From the NCBI GenBank assembly GCA_965267605.1, contig OZ254088.1, forward strand, positions 1,302,001-1,366,000: DNA of 64,000 bases, in the 5' to 3' direction. Below, piece by piece: positions 24,085 to 32,950 of this stretch. Origin of the DNA: G965267605 sp965267605 (GTDB lineage: Bacteria; Bacteroidota; Bacteroidia; Flavobacteriales_E; Vicingaceae). The notes below the pieces were generated by a model that saw only the letters and a list, made by a program, of their open reading frames with translations, was not told the origin of the DNA and did not search any database. Each line of letters begins with the position of its first letter. Positions within the stretch are counted from its first letter, which is position 1. Both the position numbers and the translations under genes were made by a program.

Positions 24085-26916
24085 TCAAACATCGTCTGCT
24101 TTCTTCCGCATTTCATCCGCTTTCTTCTGTGCATCTGCTTCGATCTTATCTGCCTTTTCGTTTGCCTTCTTCTCAATATCGGCCGCCTTCTTGTCTGACT
24201 CTTTTCTCACCTTGTCTGCCCCTACCTTTGCTGCTTTCTTGGCAATTGGATTCTTGGCATTGTCTTCCATTGCCTGGGCCTGTTTGTAACCCTCATCCTT
24301 AGCATTCTTGGCGGCCACTTTTCCTTGTTTTCTTACTTCGTCTGCCTGTTTCTTGGATTCAGCCAGCATTTGCTGAATTTGCTTCTCCAATTCTTCTTTA
24401 CCCTTGTCTTTGGCCTTGTCTACTTCTTCATCAACCTTGTCCTTGATCTTATCCTTGATCTCCTCTTTCGTATTATCTGCCACATCCTTTAGATTGGTTG
24501 TGATCTTAGGTTCCATAACCGTACCGCGCATATTTACGCGCACGGGAATCTTATCTCCCAGATTCACATCAACACCCGCAGATTTAGCTTTGTTGGTTAG
24601 GTCGTCCAGCACACTATTGGCGGCACCACCAAACTGAGATCTAGGAATCTCCATGTTCATGATATAATCTATCGACTGATCAAAACCGTTAGACCCCTCG
24701 AGTTTAGCAGGAAGTGATCCAACCTTCACATTAAAGGGCTCAACAAACACCCGTCCATCTTTCACTTCATATGTCAGGTTCGAATTCCCAATGATCATCC
24801 TCGAGTATTCGTTCTTCTTCAACGCTTCTGCCATCTTATCCAACGGCTTAAAGCCTTTTACAATCAGGTTATGTGTTAGCATGCCTCCATCCGCAGTAAT
24901 GCTCTCCATCTTAGGCATAAGTTCATTATCCAACTTGCCCTTGAACTCTACATCCGTAGAGAATTTACCCTTACAGTATTTGATCATAGGTGCCAGCTTC
25001 TCAACAGTGTTAAACGTTTCCGCTGTTTGCGTAACATCGAAGTTTTTGACATGCATTACGAAGTCCACCGTAGGTTCCTCAGGATTCGAGGTTTCGTAAT
25101 AACCTGACTCAATGGTGGCCGTTCCCCCGAGCCAATCCATCTTCGCATCATTAAAAGTCAGTGTCTCGTTTCTGGCAATAAGCTCTCCTTTGATGTTCTC
25201 AATTACCCAATCGTCATAGTACACCTTACCTAATGTAGACTGCATCGTAAAGTCAATGTTTCCAGGAATCTCAATCACTTCCAACGGCTCCTCCTCTTCT
25301 TCAGAAGCTCCTTCACCGCTACCTTCAGCCACTTCCTCTTCAGGTCCCATCATCTCGTTAACGTCCAAAACGCTGGATGTTACATCAAACGCACCCTTTA
25401 TTACTTCATCTCCGCCAAATTCATACGCTATGAAGTTTTCGATCTTGCCCGTTGCCTTGATATCTGACTTGCCAATCTTAGAGTCAAAAGACTCAAGTGC
25501 TACTTGCTGAGGGCTAAACGCCATCAGCATCGCATTGATGTCCACTTCATACCCCAGATCCGGAGAGTTGTACTTCATTTGCTCGATAGCCAGCGTTCCC
25601 TGACAATCGAATTCATCGTACTTTTCCTGTTCCAGTGTAGACATTCGTCCCTTCATGGTGATGTCACTCTCAATAATCCCATTCAACTCCTCTCCTTCTT
25701 CGAGAGGAACAACATCCTTTACCGTAGCTAAGTCTATTCTTCCTTTTACCCAGGCGTCTATATTGGCATCTGAGACAGGCGTTGAAACACTCAGTCTGGC
25801 ATCAATGGGATTTCCAGCCATTTCAGCGTGGAATTTCTTCAAATCAATAACGGTGTTGTCTTCAGAGCCTCCTTTGTTGTTCACATGAAGATCTACCTGA
25901 ATATTCTGCACTGATTTAGGAAGATCAGGATACTGCAGCGAGGCATCAGAAACAACCAGATCAATGGCGAATGCTGGCAGCTCTGTTTCCGTATACTTTC
26001 CTTTCGCCATACCTTCAAGGGCAAGCTTGCCCTTGGTTTTAACGCTGGCAAAATCTCGTGTATAAACCGCTGGCACCATAGACAGGATATTGCGGAATTC
26101 CGTTTGACGTGCCCCGAATTGAAGGTCCATACCGTATGAATCATCTTCGTTCATTTGGAACCATCCACCGAAATCAAGCCCAAGTTCATTCAGGTCAAGA
26201 GCGCAGTCTTTACATTCATATCTGGAATCGTCAAGATTTGCATCCAATTCAATCTCTGAGGTGATAGAGGCTTCTTTAAAGTAATCGACTCCCTCATAAG
26301 ACATGTTCATGCTGTGAATTTCCATCAGCAAGTCAACGATGGTTGTGCTTGCAGTAAAGTCGCCATCTAACGACAGATCTAACCCTTCAATCTCTGTACT
26401 GAAATCCATAGTGGCATCCTCATAGGCAAGATTGGCATTGGTTATTCCAAGGTGTTGTAGTCCAAGTTGAAAGTCGGAATCAGACGATGCTTCTTCAGCA
26501 GTTTCTGTTTCCCCTTCACCGCCTTTAGCGATATCGTAGTTTGCGGAGCTATCTGCCAGCACCTTCACATGAAATGAAGGATCTGTGATCTGAATCGAGG
26601 TTACTTCAATATTGCTCCCTCCTATCACACTCATGAGATCCACTTCCAGTTCAAGCTTACCAATGGCCGCCAGTGTTGTTCCTTCAAACCGTCCAGTATT
26701 CTTTACTGAAACATCTGATATCTCGAACAGAAAGTTTGGAAACGTACTGAAGATGCTAAGATCAAAGGCTCCAAAGTCAACCTGTGCATTCAGGTTGTTG
26801 TTGGCCTGGTCTTTGGCAAGTTCTATGAGTTTACCCTTAAACATAAAGGGAAGACAAACAATAAGGACGATCAGGAGTAATAGAACGATTCCGGTAATCT
26901 TTAGGAATTTCTTCAT
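24085..26916 (-). CDS. AsmA-family envelope protein with charged C-terminal helix
   Basis: 943 aa. One N-terminal membrane helix (residues 5-25), then a very long beta-rich periplasmic region starting NNNLNAQVDFGAFDLSIFST and ending in the AsmA C-terminal module (TADGGMLTHNLIVKGFKPLD, NMEIPRSQFGG, INTNLKDVAD-type region). AsmA-like proteins bridge the periplasm and are implicated in phospholipid transport to the outer membrane. The last 130 residues (from about 810) form a highly charged Lys/Glu/Ala helix not usual for E. coli AsmA. It lies 5 nt after the symporter gene, in the aroC-symporter-AsmA-OmpA string. Confidence 0.87.
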   Translation of the reverse strand: MKKFLKITGIVLLLLIVLIVCLPFMFKGKLIELAKDQANNNLNAQVDFGAFDLSIFSTFPNFLFEISDVSVKNTGRFEGTTLAAIGKLELEVDLMSVIGGSNIEVTSIQITDPSFHVKVLADSSANYDIAKGGEGETETAEEASSDSDFQLGLQHLGITNANLAYEDATMDFSTEIEGLDLSLDGDFTASTTIVDLLMEIHSMNMSYEGVDYFKEASITSEIELDANLDDSRYECKDCALDLNELGLDFGGWFQMNEDDSYGMDLQFGARQTEFRNILSMVPAVYTRDFASVKTKGKLALEGMAKGKYTETELPAFAIDLVVSDASLQYPDLPKSVQNIQVDLHVNNKGGSEDNTVIDLKKFHAEMAGNPIDARLSVSTPVSDANIDAWVKGRIDLATVKDVVPLEEGEELNGIIESDITMKGRMSTLEQEKYDEFDCQGTLAIEQMKYNSPDLGYEVDINAMLMAFSPQQVALESFDSKIGKSDIKATGKIENFIAYEFGGDEVIKGAFDVTSSVLDVNEMMGPEEEVAEGSGEGASEEEEEPLEVIEIPGNIDFTMQSTLGKVYYDDWVIENIKGELIARNETLTFNDAKMDWLGGTATIESGYYETSNPEEPTVDFVMHVKNFDVTQTAETFNTVEKLAPMIKYCKGKFSTDVEFKGKLDNELMPKMESITADGGMLTHNLIVKGFKPLDKMAEALKKNEYSRMIIGNSNLTYEVKDGRVFVEPFNVKVGSLPAKLEGSNGFDQSIDYIMNMEIPRSQFGGAANSVLDDLTNKAKSAGVDVNLGDKIPVRVNMRGTVMEPKITTNLKDVADNTKEEIKDKIKDKVDEEVDKAKDKGKEELEKQIQQMLAESKKQADEVRKQGKVAAKNAKDEGYKQAQAMEDNAKNPIAKKAAKVGADKVRKESDKKAADIEKKANEKADKIEADAQKKADEMRKKADDV

Positions 26917-26921
26917 TTCAA

Positions 26922-28325
26922 CTATCTATTTAATTGGCCTTCGGCCTTGGCAATGATGGCAGATACAGATGCATCACCTGTTACGTTTACAACTGTTCTG
27001 CACATGTCTAGAATACGATCTACAGGGAATATTATTGCGATCCATGCCGGATTCAAACCAACAGATTCAAGAACGATCATCATCATGATCAAACCTGCAC
27101 TTGGAACAGCTGCTGAACCTATGGATGCCAGGGTTGCTGTGAGCACGATCATCAATTGTTGAGAGAGGTCAAGGTCTACCATGTGGAACTGCGCAAGGAA
27201 CACAACGGCCACAGCCTGATACAATGACGTGCCATCCATATTTACGGTGGCTCCAATGGGGAGCACAAAGCTGGAAACCTTTTCAGACACCTTCAGATTG
27301 TCGTGCACGCACTCCATTGTAACCGGCAGTGTAGCTACAGATGAACTGGTTGAAAATGCCAACAACTGTGCAGGGCTCATACATCTGAAGAATTCGCGGT
27401 AGCCGATCTTGCGTGTAATAAGGGCTACTACCAGTGGATAGAAGAGGAACACAAGTATTCCCAGCCCAATCACTACGGCAATTGAATAGAAAGCTAACCC
27501 CTTGAATATCTCCACCACTTTCGATGGGTCATCACCCGCCATTTTTGAGATCACACCTGCCAACAGCGCGAAAACAAAGAACGGTGCACCTTTCATGATG
27601 ATGTCCACCATTTTCAGGAACACCTCATTCAAACCATCTACCACCTTGATTACTGGGGCAGCCGTTTCAGCCGGGATCATGATTAAGCATATTCCGAAGA
27701 ATAAGGCAAATACGATGATCTGCAGCATAAGCCCATTGTTGCTGAGGGAAAAGAACAGGTTTCCGGGCACCATATCTACAACAAACTGGAGCGGTCCTGA
27801 ATCCTTGACCTTGCCGACATTATCCATTTTAGCCAGCAAAGAGGGGTCAATAGTTTCCGTTTGCTGTGCTGCAGCAATCTTATCAATTTGTGCCTTCCGT
27901 TCCTCCTCGCAGAGTAGACAATTCCCGTCAAGTACTTCAACATTCGGATTGTTCTGCGCCCACAATTCGTATTTGATCCTGTTTTCCTCCCGTTGTTCTT
28001 CCGCTACACTTTTACCTGGCTGCATGATGTTGACGATGAGCAATCCCACGGTAACAGCAGTTACGGTAGTTATCAGATAAGTGAGCAATGTTTTGAAGCC
28101 AATCCTACCGAGACTTTTGATGTCGGACAGCTCTGTTATCCCCTTAATAATTGAGAACAATACCAGCGGCACCGCAATCAGCTTAAGTAACCGGATGAAA
28201 ATCTGCCCAAACGGATCAATCCAATCTATGGTGAACTTGCTCCACCCCAGATAACTACCCAAAATCGCCCAAAGCACACCAAGTGCCAGGCCAATGATGA
28301 TCTTCCAGTGCAACGCTAACTTCAT
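26922..28325 (-). CDS. Dicarboxylate/amino acid:cation symporter (DAACS family)
   Basis: 467 aa, multi-spanning. The DAACS signature region is complete: AFSTSSSVATLPVTMECVHD (the serine-rich re-entrant hairpin 1), LPIGATVNMDGTSLYQAVAV (the NMDGT motif in helix 7, Na+ and substrate site) and a C-terminal PVDRILDMCRTVVNVTGDA (helix 8 with Asp, Arg and Asn that select the substrate). Imports glutamate, aspartate or C4-dicarboxylates with Na+ or H+. A hydrophilic insertion of about 80 residues with a C-x-x-C pair (GNCLLCEEERK) follows helix 3 and is unusual compared with GltP; similar inserts occur in Bacteroidota. The start overlaps the aroC stop by 4 nt. Confidence 0.93.
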   Translation of the reverse strand: MKLALHWKIIIGLALGVLWAILGSYLGWSKFTIDWIDPFGQIFIRLLKLIAVPLVLFSIIKGITELSDIKSLGRIGFKTLLTYLITTVTAVTVGLLIVNIMQPGKSVAEEQREENRIKYELWAQNNPNVEVLDGNCLLCEEERKAQIDKIAAAQQTETIDPSLLAKMDNVGKVKDSGPLQFVVDMVPGNLFFSLSNNGLMLQIIVFALFFGICLIMIPAETAAPVIKVVDGLNEVFLKMVDIIMKGAPFFVFALLAGVISKMAGDDPSKVVEIFKGLAFYSIAVVIGLGILVFLFYPLVVALITRKIGYREFFRCMSPAQLLAFSTSSSVATLPVTMECVHDNLKVSEKVSSFVLPIGATVNMDGTSLYQAVAVVFLAQFHMVDLDLSQQLMIVLTATLASIGSAAVPSAGLIMMMIVLESVGLNPAWIAIIFPVDRILDMCRTVVNVTGDASVSAIIAKAEGQLNR

Positions 28326-29404
28326 GATAACTTGCTGGTTTTATTTCTTAGCCACATGTCCGCAATCACCATCCAGGTCATTGCTTCCACAATGGGCACC
28401 GCCCTGGGAAGCACGCATGGATCATGCCTTCCCTTGGCTTCTAGCTTTACTTCTTCACCCTCTGTGTTTACCGTATCCTGACTGCGGGAAATGGTGGCAG
28501 TAGGTTTAAACGCAACAGTGAAGAACACATCCTCTCCATTCGAAATACCTCCCTGTACACCACCAGAATTATTGGTCTTCGTCCGAACTTCCTTTCCTTC
28601 CATGGTGAATACATCGTTGTGCTCACTTCCTCTCATTGAAGATCCAGCAAACCCTGATCCGAACTCAATTCCTTTCACCGCATTGATAGACACAATGGCT
28701 TGTGCAATCACCGCATGAAGCTTATCAAATACAGGCTCTCCAAGTCCAACCGGGCATCCCTGAACCACACATTGAATGGTTCCTCCCAGGCTATCACCTT
28801 CTTCTTTGGCGCGCTTGATCTCATTGATCATCGATTCTGCTGTAAGCTGTTCAGGACATCTAACCTCATTGGCATCTACGGCAGAGAGGTCTAATTCGGA
28901 GTAGTGCTTGCTCATTGAAATCTCGCCCACCGATCTCACAAAAGCTGTTACGTCAATACCCGTTGAATCGAGCACCTGCATTGCAATAGCCCCAGCTACA
29001 ACTCTACATGCAGTTTCGCGGGCAGAGGACCTACCTCCACCCCTATAGTCGCGAATACCATACTTTTCCTGAAACGTGTAATCTGCATGAGAAGGACGAT
29101 AGATGTCCTTGAGGTTGTCATAGTCTTCAGATCGTTGATCTGCATTTCTGATGATAAACCCTATTGGAGAACCAAGGGCAACTCCATCCATTACTCCAGA
29201 AAGAAGCTCCACGGTATCAGATTCTTTCCTCGCGGTGGTGATGTCTGATTGACCTGGTTTGCGTTTGTCTAATGCCGCCTGGATAACATCAACGGAAATA
29301 GGCGTTCCCGCTGGAACACCTTGCACAACACCACCAATTGCAACACCATGCGATTCACCGAAGGTGGACAGTTCAAGATGCTTTCCAAAAGTGCTTCCAG
29401 ACAT
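28322..29404 (-). CDS. aroC: Chorismate synthase
   Basis: 360 aa. Converts EPSP to chorismate using reduced FMN, the last shikimate-pathway step. Signature motifs present: FGESHGVAIGGVVQGVPAG at the N-terminus, KRKPGQSDITTARKE, DYRGGGRSSARETACRVVAG, and C-terminal GRHDPCVLPRAVPIVEAM. Full length for the family. The stop overlaps the symporter start (ATGA). A perfect TAnnTTTG box lies only 4 nt before the ATG, and the terminator of the gene upstream ends 5 bp from that box. Confidence 0.97.
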   Translation of the reverse strand: MSGSTFGKHLELSTFGESHGVAIGGVVQGVPAGTPISVDVIQAALDKRKPGQSDITTARKESDTVELLSGVMDGVALGSPIGFIIRNADQRSEDYDNLKDIYRPSHADYTFQEKYGIRDYRGGGRSSARETACRVVAGAIAMQVLDSTGIDVTAFVRSVGEISMSKHYSELDLSAVDANEVRCPEQLTAESMINEIKRAKEEGDSLGGTIQCVVQGCPVGLGEPVFDKLHAVIAQAIVSINAVKGIEFGSGFAGSSMRGSEHNDVFTMEGKEVRTKTNNSGGVQGGISNGEDVFFTVAFKPTATISRSQDTVNTEGEEVKLEAKGRHDPCVLPRAVPIVEAMTWMVIADMWLRNKTSKLS

Positions 29405-29408
29405 GGAA

Positions 29409-29416
29409 CAAATCTA
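29409..29416 (-). promoter_or_regulatory. Bacteroidota -7 box TAGATTTG, 4 nt before aroC
   Basis: Minus-strand TAGATTTG, then TTCC, then the aroC ATG. Perfect TAnnTTTG match. The -33 region falls inside the preceding terminator hairpin. Confidence 0.65.
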
Positions 29417-29421
29417 AAAAC

Positions 29422-29446
29422 AAAAAGAGGGATAGAATCCCTCTTT
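29422..29446 (-). terminator. Intrinsic terminator of the SRPBCC-GyrI gene
   Basis: Hairpin AAAGAGGGAT-AGA-ATCCCTCTTT (29424-29446), 10-bp perfect stem with 3-nt loop; the A-rich plus strand at its left gives a U-tract on the minus strand. It lies 22 nt beyond the stop at 29469. Confidence 0.92.
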
Positions 29447-29468
29447 CTGCCTGTGTTGAAAAGTATTT

Positions 29469-30491
29469 CTAATTAAGCAGATAGTAGATATTGGTAAGCC
29501 ACTTTGAACTATCTGGTTCGGTTCCTGGATCAGTAACATACTGCTCTACAACGTATCCCTTCAATTCCTTGTCACTTGTCTTCATGTGCTCATCCATTGC
29601 CATATGCGCGTTAGCCAACTGCTCGTACGGACCTGTATAGGCAATGTGATAGGCCATTGAAGAATCAAGAACAAACACCTCATATCCTTCAAAGCTCATC
29701 TCTTCCTCTGAATTGAAAGGAATTGCTGCCAGCATATAGGTTTGCATGTTCTCCATATCCCATTCCATATAAATACCTGTTGGAGGGCCTGCAAGCGTCA
29801 ATCCTGCTTCTTCCAAGGCTGCTTTCTCAGCGGTAAAATGAGTACCAAAGAACTCCTTCATATCAGCAAATTTCACTGTGTCTCTAAACGCGATATACTT
29901 CGTTGTAGGCAGTGACGCTTCATTGATTTCAAACGATGGTTTTGCATCAAGTTCCGCCTGCATAGGCTCAACCTTATCCTTCAAAAGGGCAAGGCCGTTT
30001 TCGAAATCCTTACCGATCATTTCGTCCATATTCATAAACAGCCCCATGATATTCATAGGAAATGGCATGTTACCTTCCATGGTCCAGGACACATCAACAC
30101 CTTCTTCTGTCTCAGTAACGGTATTGTTTACCATAGCAATGTCTTCATAAGGTTCAATGAACTTCAATTGCAGGCCAACTGAGTTATCCGTGATCTCTGT
30201 AATCAGCTGCTCACCTTTGCCAACATCTTCGTTGCCAGACCAACTAACAGAGGCTCCAACCTGACCATCTTCCCCATCATACGTAAGCGTTTGTTCAGGA
30301 TCTAACTCCGCCCAAGGAGACCAGGTTTCTCTTTCTTTCAAGCTAATAAGTTGCCCCATCACAAGATCTTTAGAGGCATTCATTGAGAGTGTTCGTTCTA
30401 CCTTGTACTCGTTTGGTGCCACCATTCCAAGAACGGCCACAACCAGCACCAGCACAACGATTACGATTCCGAGGATTTTAAGTGCTTTCAT
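29469..30491 (-). CDS. Membrane-anchored SRPBCC domain fused to GyrI-like domain
   Basis: 340 aa. One N-terminal membrane helix (ILGIVIVVLVLVVAVLGMV), then an SRPBCC/polyketide-cyclase-like domain (residues 30-175; YKVERTLSMNASKDLVMGQL, WSPWAELDPEQTLTYDGEDG), then a GyrI-like small-molecule-binding domain (about 185-340; SLPTTKYIAFRDTVKF, YMLAAIPFNSEEE, YHIAYTGPYEQLANAHMAM). Both domains are hydrophobic-ligand binders. The same fusion occurs in other Bacteroidota, so this is a recognisable arrangement, but its ligand is unknown. Single gene, divergent from the helicase. Confidence 0.88.
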   Translation of the reverse strand: MKALKILGIVIVVLVLVVAVLGMVAPNEYKVERTLSMNASKDLVMGQLISLKERETWSPWAELDPEQTLTYDGEDGQVGASVSWSGNEDVGKGEQLITEITDNSVGLQLKFIEPYEDIAMVNNTVTETEEGVDVSWTMEGNMPFPMNIMGLFMNMDEMIGKDFENGLALLKDKVEPMQAELDAKPSFEINEASLPTTKYIAFRDTVKFADMKEFFGTHFTAEKAALEEAGLTLAGPPTGIYMEWDMENMQTYMLAAIPFNSEEEMSFEGYEVFVLDSSMAYHIAYTGPYEQLANAHMAMDEHMKTSDKELKGYVVEQYVTDPGTEPDSSKWLTNIYYLLN

Positions 30492-30551
30492 TGCGTTAAT
30501 CAGTTGTTTATCAATACATAGATAACTAAAATCAACTGGAGGACAAAAGCT

Positions 30552-30559
30552 TACCTTAG
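30552..30559 (+). promoter_or_regulatory. Possible -7 box TACCTTAG, 4 nt before the helicase ATG
   Basis: TACCTTAG differs from TAnnTTTG at one position and is followed by CAGC and the ATG at 30564. The spacing equals that of the three perfect boxes that precede other start codons in this window. Confidence 0.35.
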
Positions 30560-30563
30560 CAGC

Positions 30564-31799
30564 ATGAATTTCGAGGAGTTAGGACTAGACGGCACCATTA
30601 AGGAAGGGTTGGATGTAATGGGATTTGAAGAGGCCACGCCTATTCAGGAACAGGCCATCCCAATGATATTGCAAGGCAGAGATTTGATCGCATGTGCGCA
30701 AACGGGAACAGGGAAAACAGCAGCTTTCGTATTGCCAATACTGCATAAACTAAGTACACGAGAGGATAGGTCTTTGGTAAACACTGTGATCATTGCGCCT
30801 ACGAGGGAACTGGTAACTCAGATAGATCAACAGATCGAGGGGTTCTCTTATTTCACCGATGTAAGCTCTTACCCGATCTATGGTGGTGGAACAGGCCCGG
30901 AGTTTGAGCAGCAAAAACAATCCTTAAAGCGCGGTGCCGACATCGTGATTTGTACTCCCGGAAGGCTGATTCAACACATGCGATCAGATTACTTCGACAC
31001 ATCAGCCGTTGAGCATTTCATTTTAGATGAGGCAGACCGAATGATGGACATGGGTTTCTACGATGACATCATGGATATTGCCTCCAAATTGCCTAAAAAA
31101 CGGCAGAATCTGTTCTTCTCAGCCACGATGCCTCCCAAGATCAGGGATCTGTGTAATGAAGTACTACATGAACCCGCCAGCATCAACATTGCCATCTCAA
31201 AACCCGCGGAAGGCATTCAACAAAAGGCTTACCTGGCACATGATGATCAAAAGGTTGGGTTGGTAACACACATCCTTCAGGAGAAGAAGGAAGACCTCTC
31301 ACATGTATTGATCTTCGCTTCAAGCATCAAGTCTGTCAAGGAGATTAAATCCGCGCTTAGGCGTGTTGGATTACCGGTTCAGGACATGCACTCGGAGTTG
31401 GAGCAATCTCAACGAGAGGAGGTAATGCGGCAATTCAAGCACGGCAAGATCAAAATACTTGTTGCCACTGATATCCTATCCAGAGGTATTGACATTAAAG
31501 GCATCGATCTGGTTATCAATTATGAGGTGCCTCACGATGCTGAGGATTACGTGCACAGGATTGGAAGAACCGCTCGCGCTGATGCTACCGGAGAAGCCAT
31601 AACCTTTATCAATGGTAAGCAAGTACGCAACTTCATGGATATTGAGAAGTTGATTGAACGCAGCGTAGATAAACTGCCCCTACCCGAGGGATTTGGCGCT
31701 GGACCAAAATATCAGGCATTTCCCAAGAAGAACAGGAAGCGCAAGTGGCACCCAAAGGGCAAAAAACGAAAGCAAGGTGGACAGAAGCGTAAACATTAG
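30564..31799 (+). CDS. DEAD-box ATP-dependent RNA helicase (RhlE-like)
   Basis: 411 aa. All core motifs are visible: Q motif (GFEEATPIQEQAIP), motif I AQTGTGKTA, Ia PTRELV, Ib TPGRLI, II LDEADRMMDMGF, III SAT, V ATDILSRGIDIKGIDLVINY and VI HRIGRTARA. The C-terminal tail from about 385 is strongly basic (KKNRKRKWHPKGKKRKQGG), for RNA binding. It likely remodels RNA in ribosome assembly or mRNA decay, perhaps under cold stress; the RhlE subgroup is inferred. The end overlaps the following GNAT gene by 23 nt. Confidence 0.94.
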   Translation: MNFEELGLDGTIKEGLDVMGFEEATPIQEQAIPMILQGRDLIACAQTGTGKTAAFVLPILHKLSTREDRSLVNTVIIAPTRELVTQIDQQIEGFSYFTDVSSYPIYGGGTGPEFEQQKQSLKRGADIVICTPGRLIQHMRSDYFDTSAVEHFILDEADRMMDMGFYDDIMDIASKLPKKRQNLFFSATMPPKIRDLCNEVLHEPASINIAISKPAEGIQQKAYLAHDDQKVGLVTHILQEKKEDLSHVLIFASSIKSVKEIKSALRRVGLPVQDMHSELEQSQREEVMRQFKHGKIKILVATDILSRGIDIKGIDLVINYEVPHDAEDYVHRIGRTARADATGEAITFINGKQVRNFMDIEKLIERSVDKLPLPEGFGAGPKYQAFPKKNRKRKWHPKGKKRKQGGQKRKH

Positions 31800-32265
31800 A
31801 CTCGTTGCACCAACGGATAATCCTGCCCTTTCCTTTATTATCAAAGATGTGCTGGGCTCATTTGGAGGAAACAAAGAAGGATTTGCTTCACAGGATCCGG
31901 AAACCGATGCAATGTACGAGGCCTATCAGGCAGATCGTCACGTATACTACGTGGCCGAAGTAAACGGGAAAGTGGTTGGCGGTGCTGGTATTGCACCCTT
32001 GAAAGATGCACCACCAGAGGTGTGCGAACTTCAAAAGATGTACATACTTGAGGAAGGTCGTGGACTTGGTATTGCTACCGAACTAATGGAATTATGCCTG
32101 AAAGATGCAAGGGAAATGGGCTACCAGCAATGTTACCTTGAAACGCTCGTGGGCATGGATGTAGCAAGAGGAATGTATGAAAGAAGGGGCTTTCAGTTAC
32201 TTGACGAACCTCTTGGCGGAACCGGGCACTTTGGTTGCAATACCTGGATGATCAGGGATCTTTAA
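31777..32265 (+). CDS. GNAT family N-acetyltransferase
   Basis: 162 aa if translation begins at the GTG at 31777, which overlaps the helicase tail; the frame is open to 31693, but the upstream residues are low-quality shadow of the helicase. GNAT motif A is present (CELQKMYILEEGRGLGIATE) and the C-terminal GMYERRGFQLLDEPLGGTGH is motif B. The arrangement is similar to small acetyltransferases of unknown substrate. Start codon is uncertain because no ATG lies near. The 3' end overlaps the racemase gene convergently by 14 nt. Confidence 0.85.
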   Translation: MDRSVNIRLVAPTDNPALSFIIKDVLGSFGGNKEGFASQDPETDAMYEAYQADRHVYYVAEVNGKVVGGAGIAPLKDAPPEVCELQKMYILEEGRGLGIATELMELCLKDAREMGYQQCYLETLVGMDVARGMYERRGFQLLDEPLGGTGHFGCNTWMIRDL

Positions 32266-32950
32266 GTATAAAGCGTGCTATCGCTTCAATATGGGCCTCC
32301 ACGGTATCGACCTTGGGCCCAATTACCTCTACCCCGTCCATCAATATTCCAAACTCGGTACAACCTAGAATGATGCTGTCTACCCCATAAGCCGAATTGA
32401 ACTCCTCGAAAAGATTGGTTACATATTGCTGGCTTTGTTGTAGAATATTTCCATATACCAACTCGTCAAAGATGATGCGGTGTAATTCCAACTGTTGCTC
32501 TGAGGAAGGGACTTCAACCTTCACCCCCCTGTCGGCTAACCTTCTTGTGATGAAAGTTCCGCTCATAGTGAACTTTGTACCTATGAGTAGTGGATGAGCA
32601 CAACCATCTTGCAAAAGCATGTCCGCAGTCGCATCAGCAATATGAATAATTGGGATGTTCGTATTATCCGCTAACGTGTCATAGATCTTGTGCGGTGTAT
32701 TAGCACATAATGCCACACCTTCCACTCCTCCTGATCTTAAAGCCTCCAAGGCTTCCTGATTCAGCTTTGCAATGGCATCCCAGTTGTCCTCTTTTTGTAG
32801 CTGATGTACTTCCGCCTGGTTCATATTGTAGATTACCAGGGGTGGATTGGTGTTGTCTCCAAAATGGTCATTAAAACGCTGATTGAGCCCCGCGTAATAG
32901 TTGACCGTTGAATGCCAGGACGTACCTCCTATAAGTCCGAACCTTCTCAT
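32252..32950 (-). CDS. Aspartate/glutamate racemase family protein
   Basis: 232 aa. Cofactor-independent two-base racemase fold. N-terminal FGLIGGTSWHSTVNYYAGLN, and the two catalytic cysteines are in LCANTPHKIYD (Cys82) and ILGCTEFG (Cys197). The family includes aspartate racemases and YgeA-type broad-specificity amino acid racemases; substrate not assignable. Its start overlaps the stop of the M14 carboxypeptidase by 4 nt, so the two are translationally coupled; a peptidase and an amino acid racemase in one transcript fit use of peptide-derived amino acids. Confidence 0.92.
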   Translation of the reverse strand: MRRFGLIGGTSWHSTVNYYAGLNQRFNDHFGDNTNPPLVIYNMNQAEVHQLQKEDNWDAIAKLNQEALEALRSGGVEGVALCANTPHKIYDTLADNTNIPIIHIADATADMLLQDGCAHPLLIGTKFTMSGTFITRRLADRGVKVEVPSSEQQLELHRIIFDELVYGNILQQSQQYVTNLFEEFNSAYGVDSIILGCTEFGILMDGVEVIGPKVDTVEAHIEAIARFILKDP

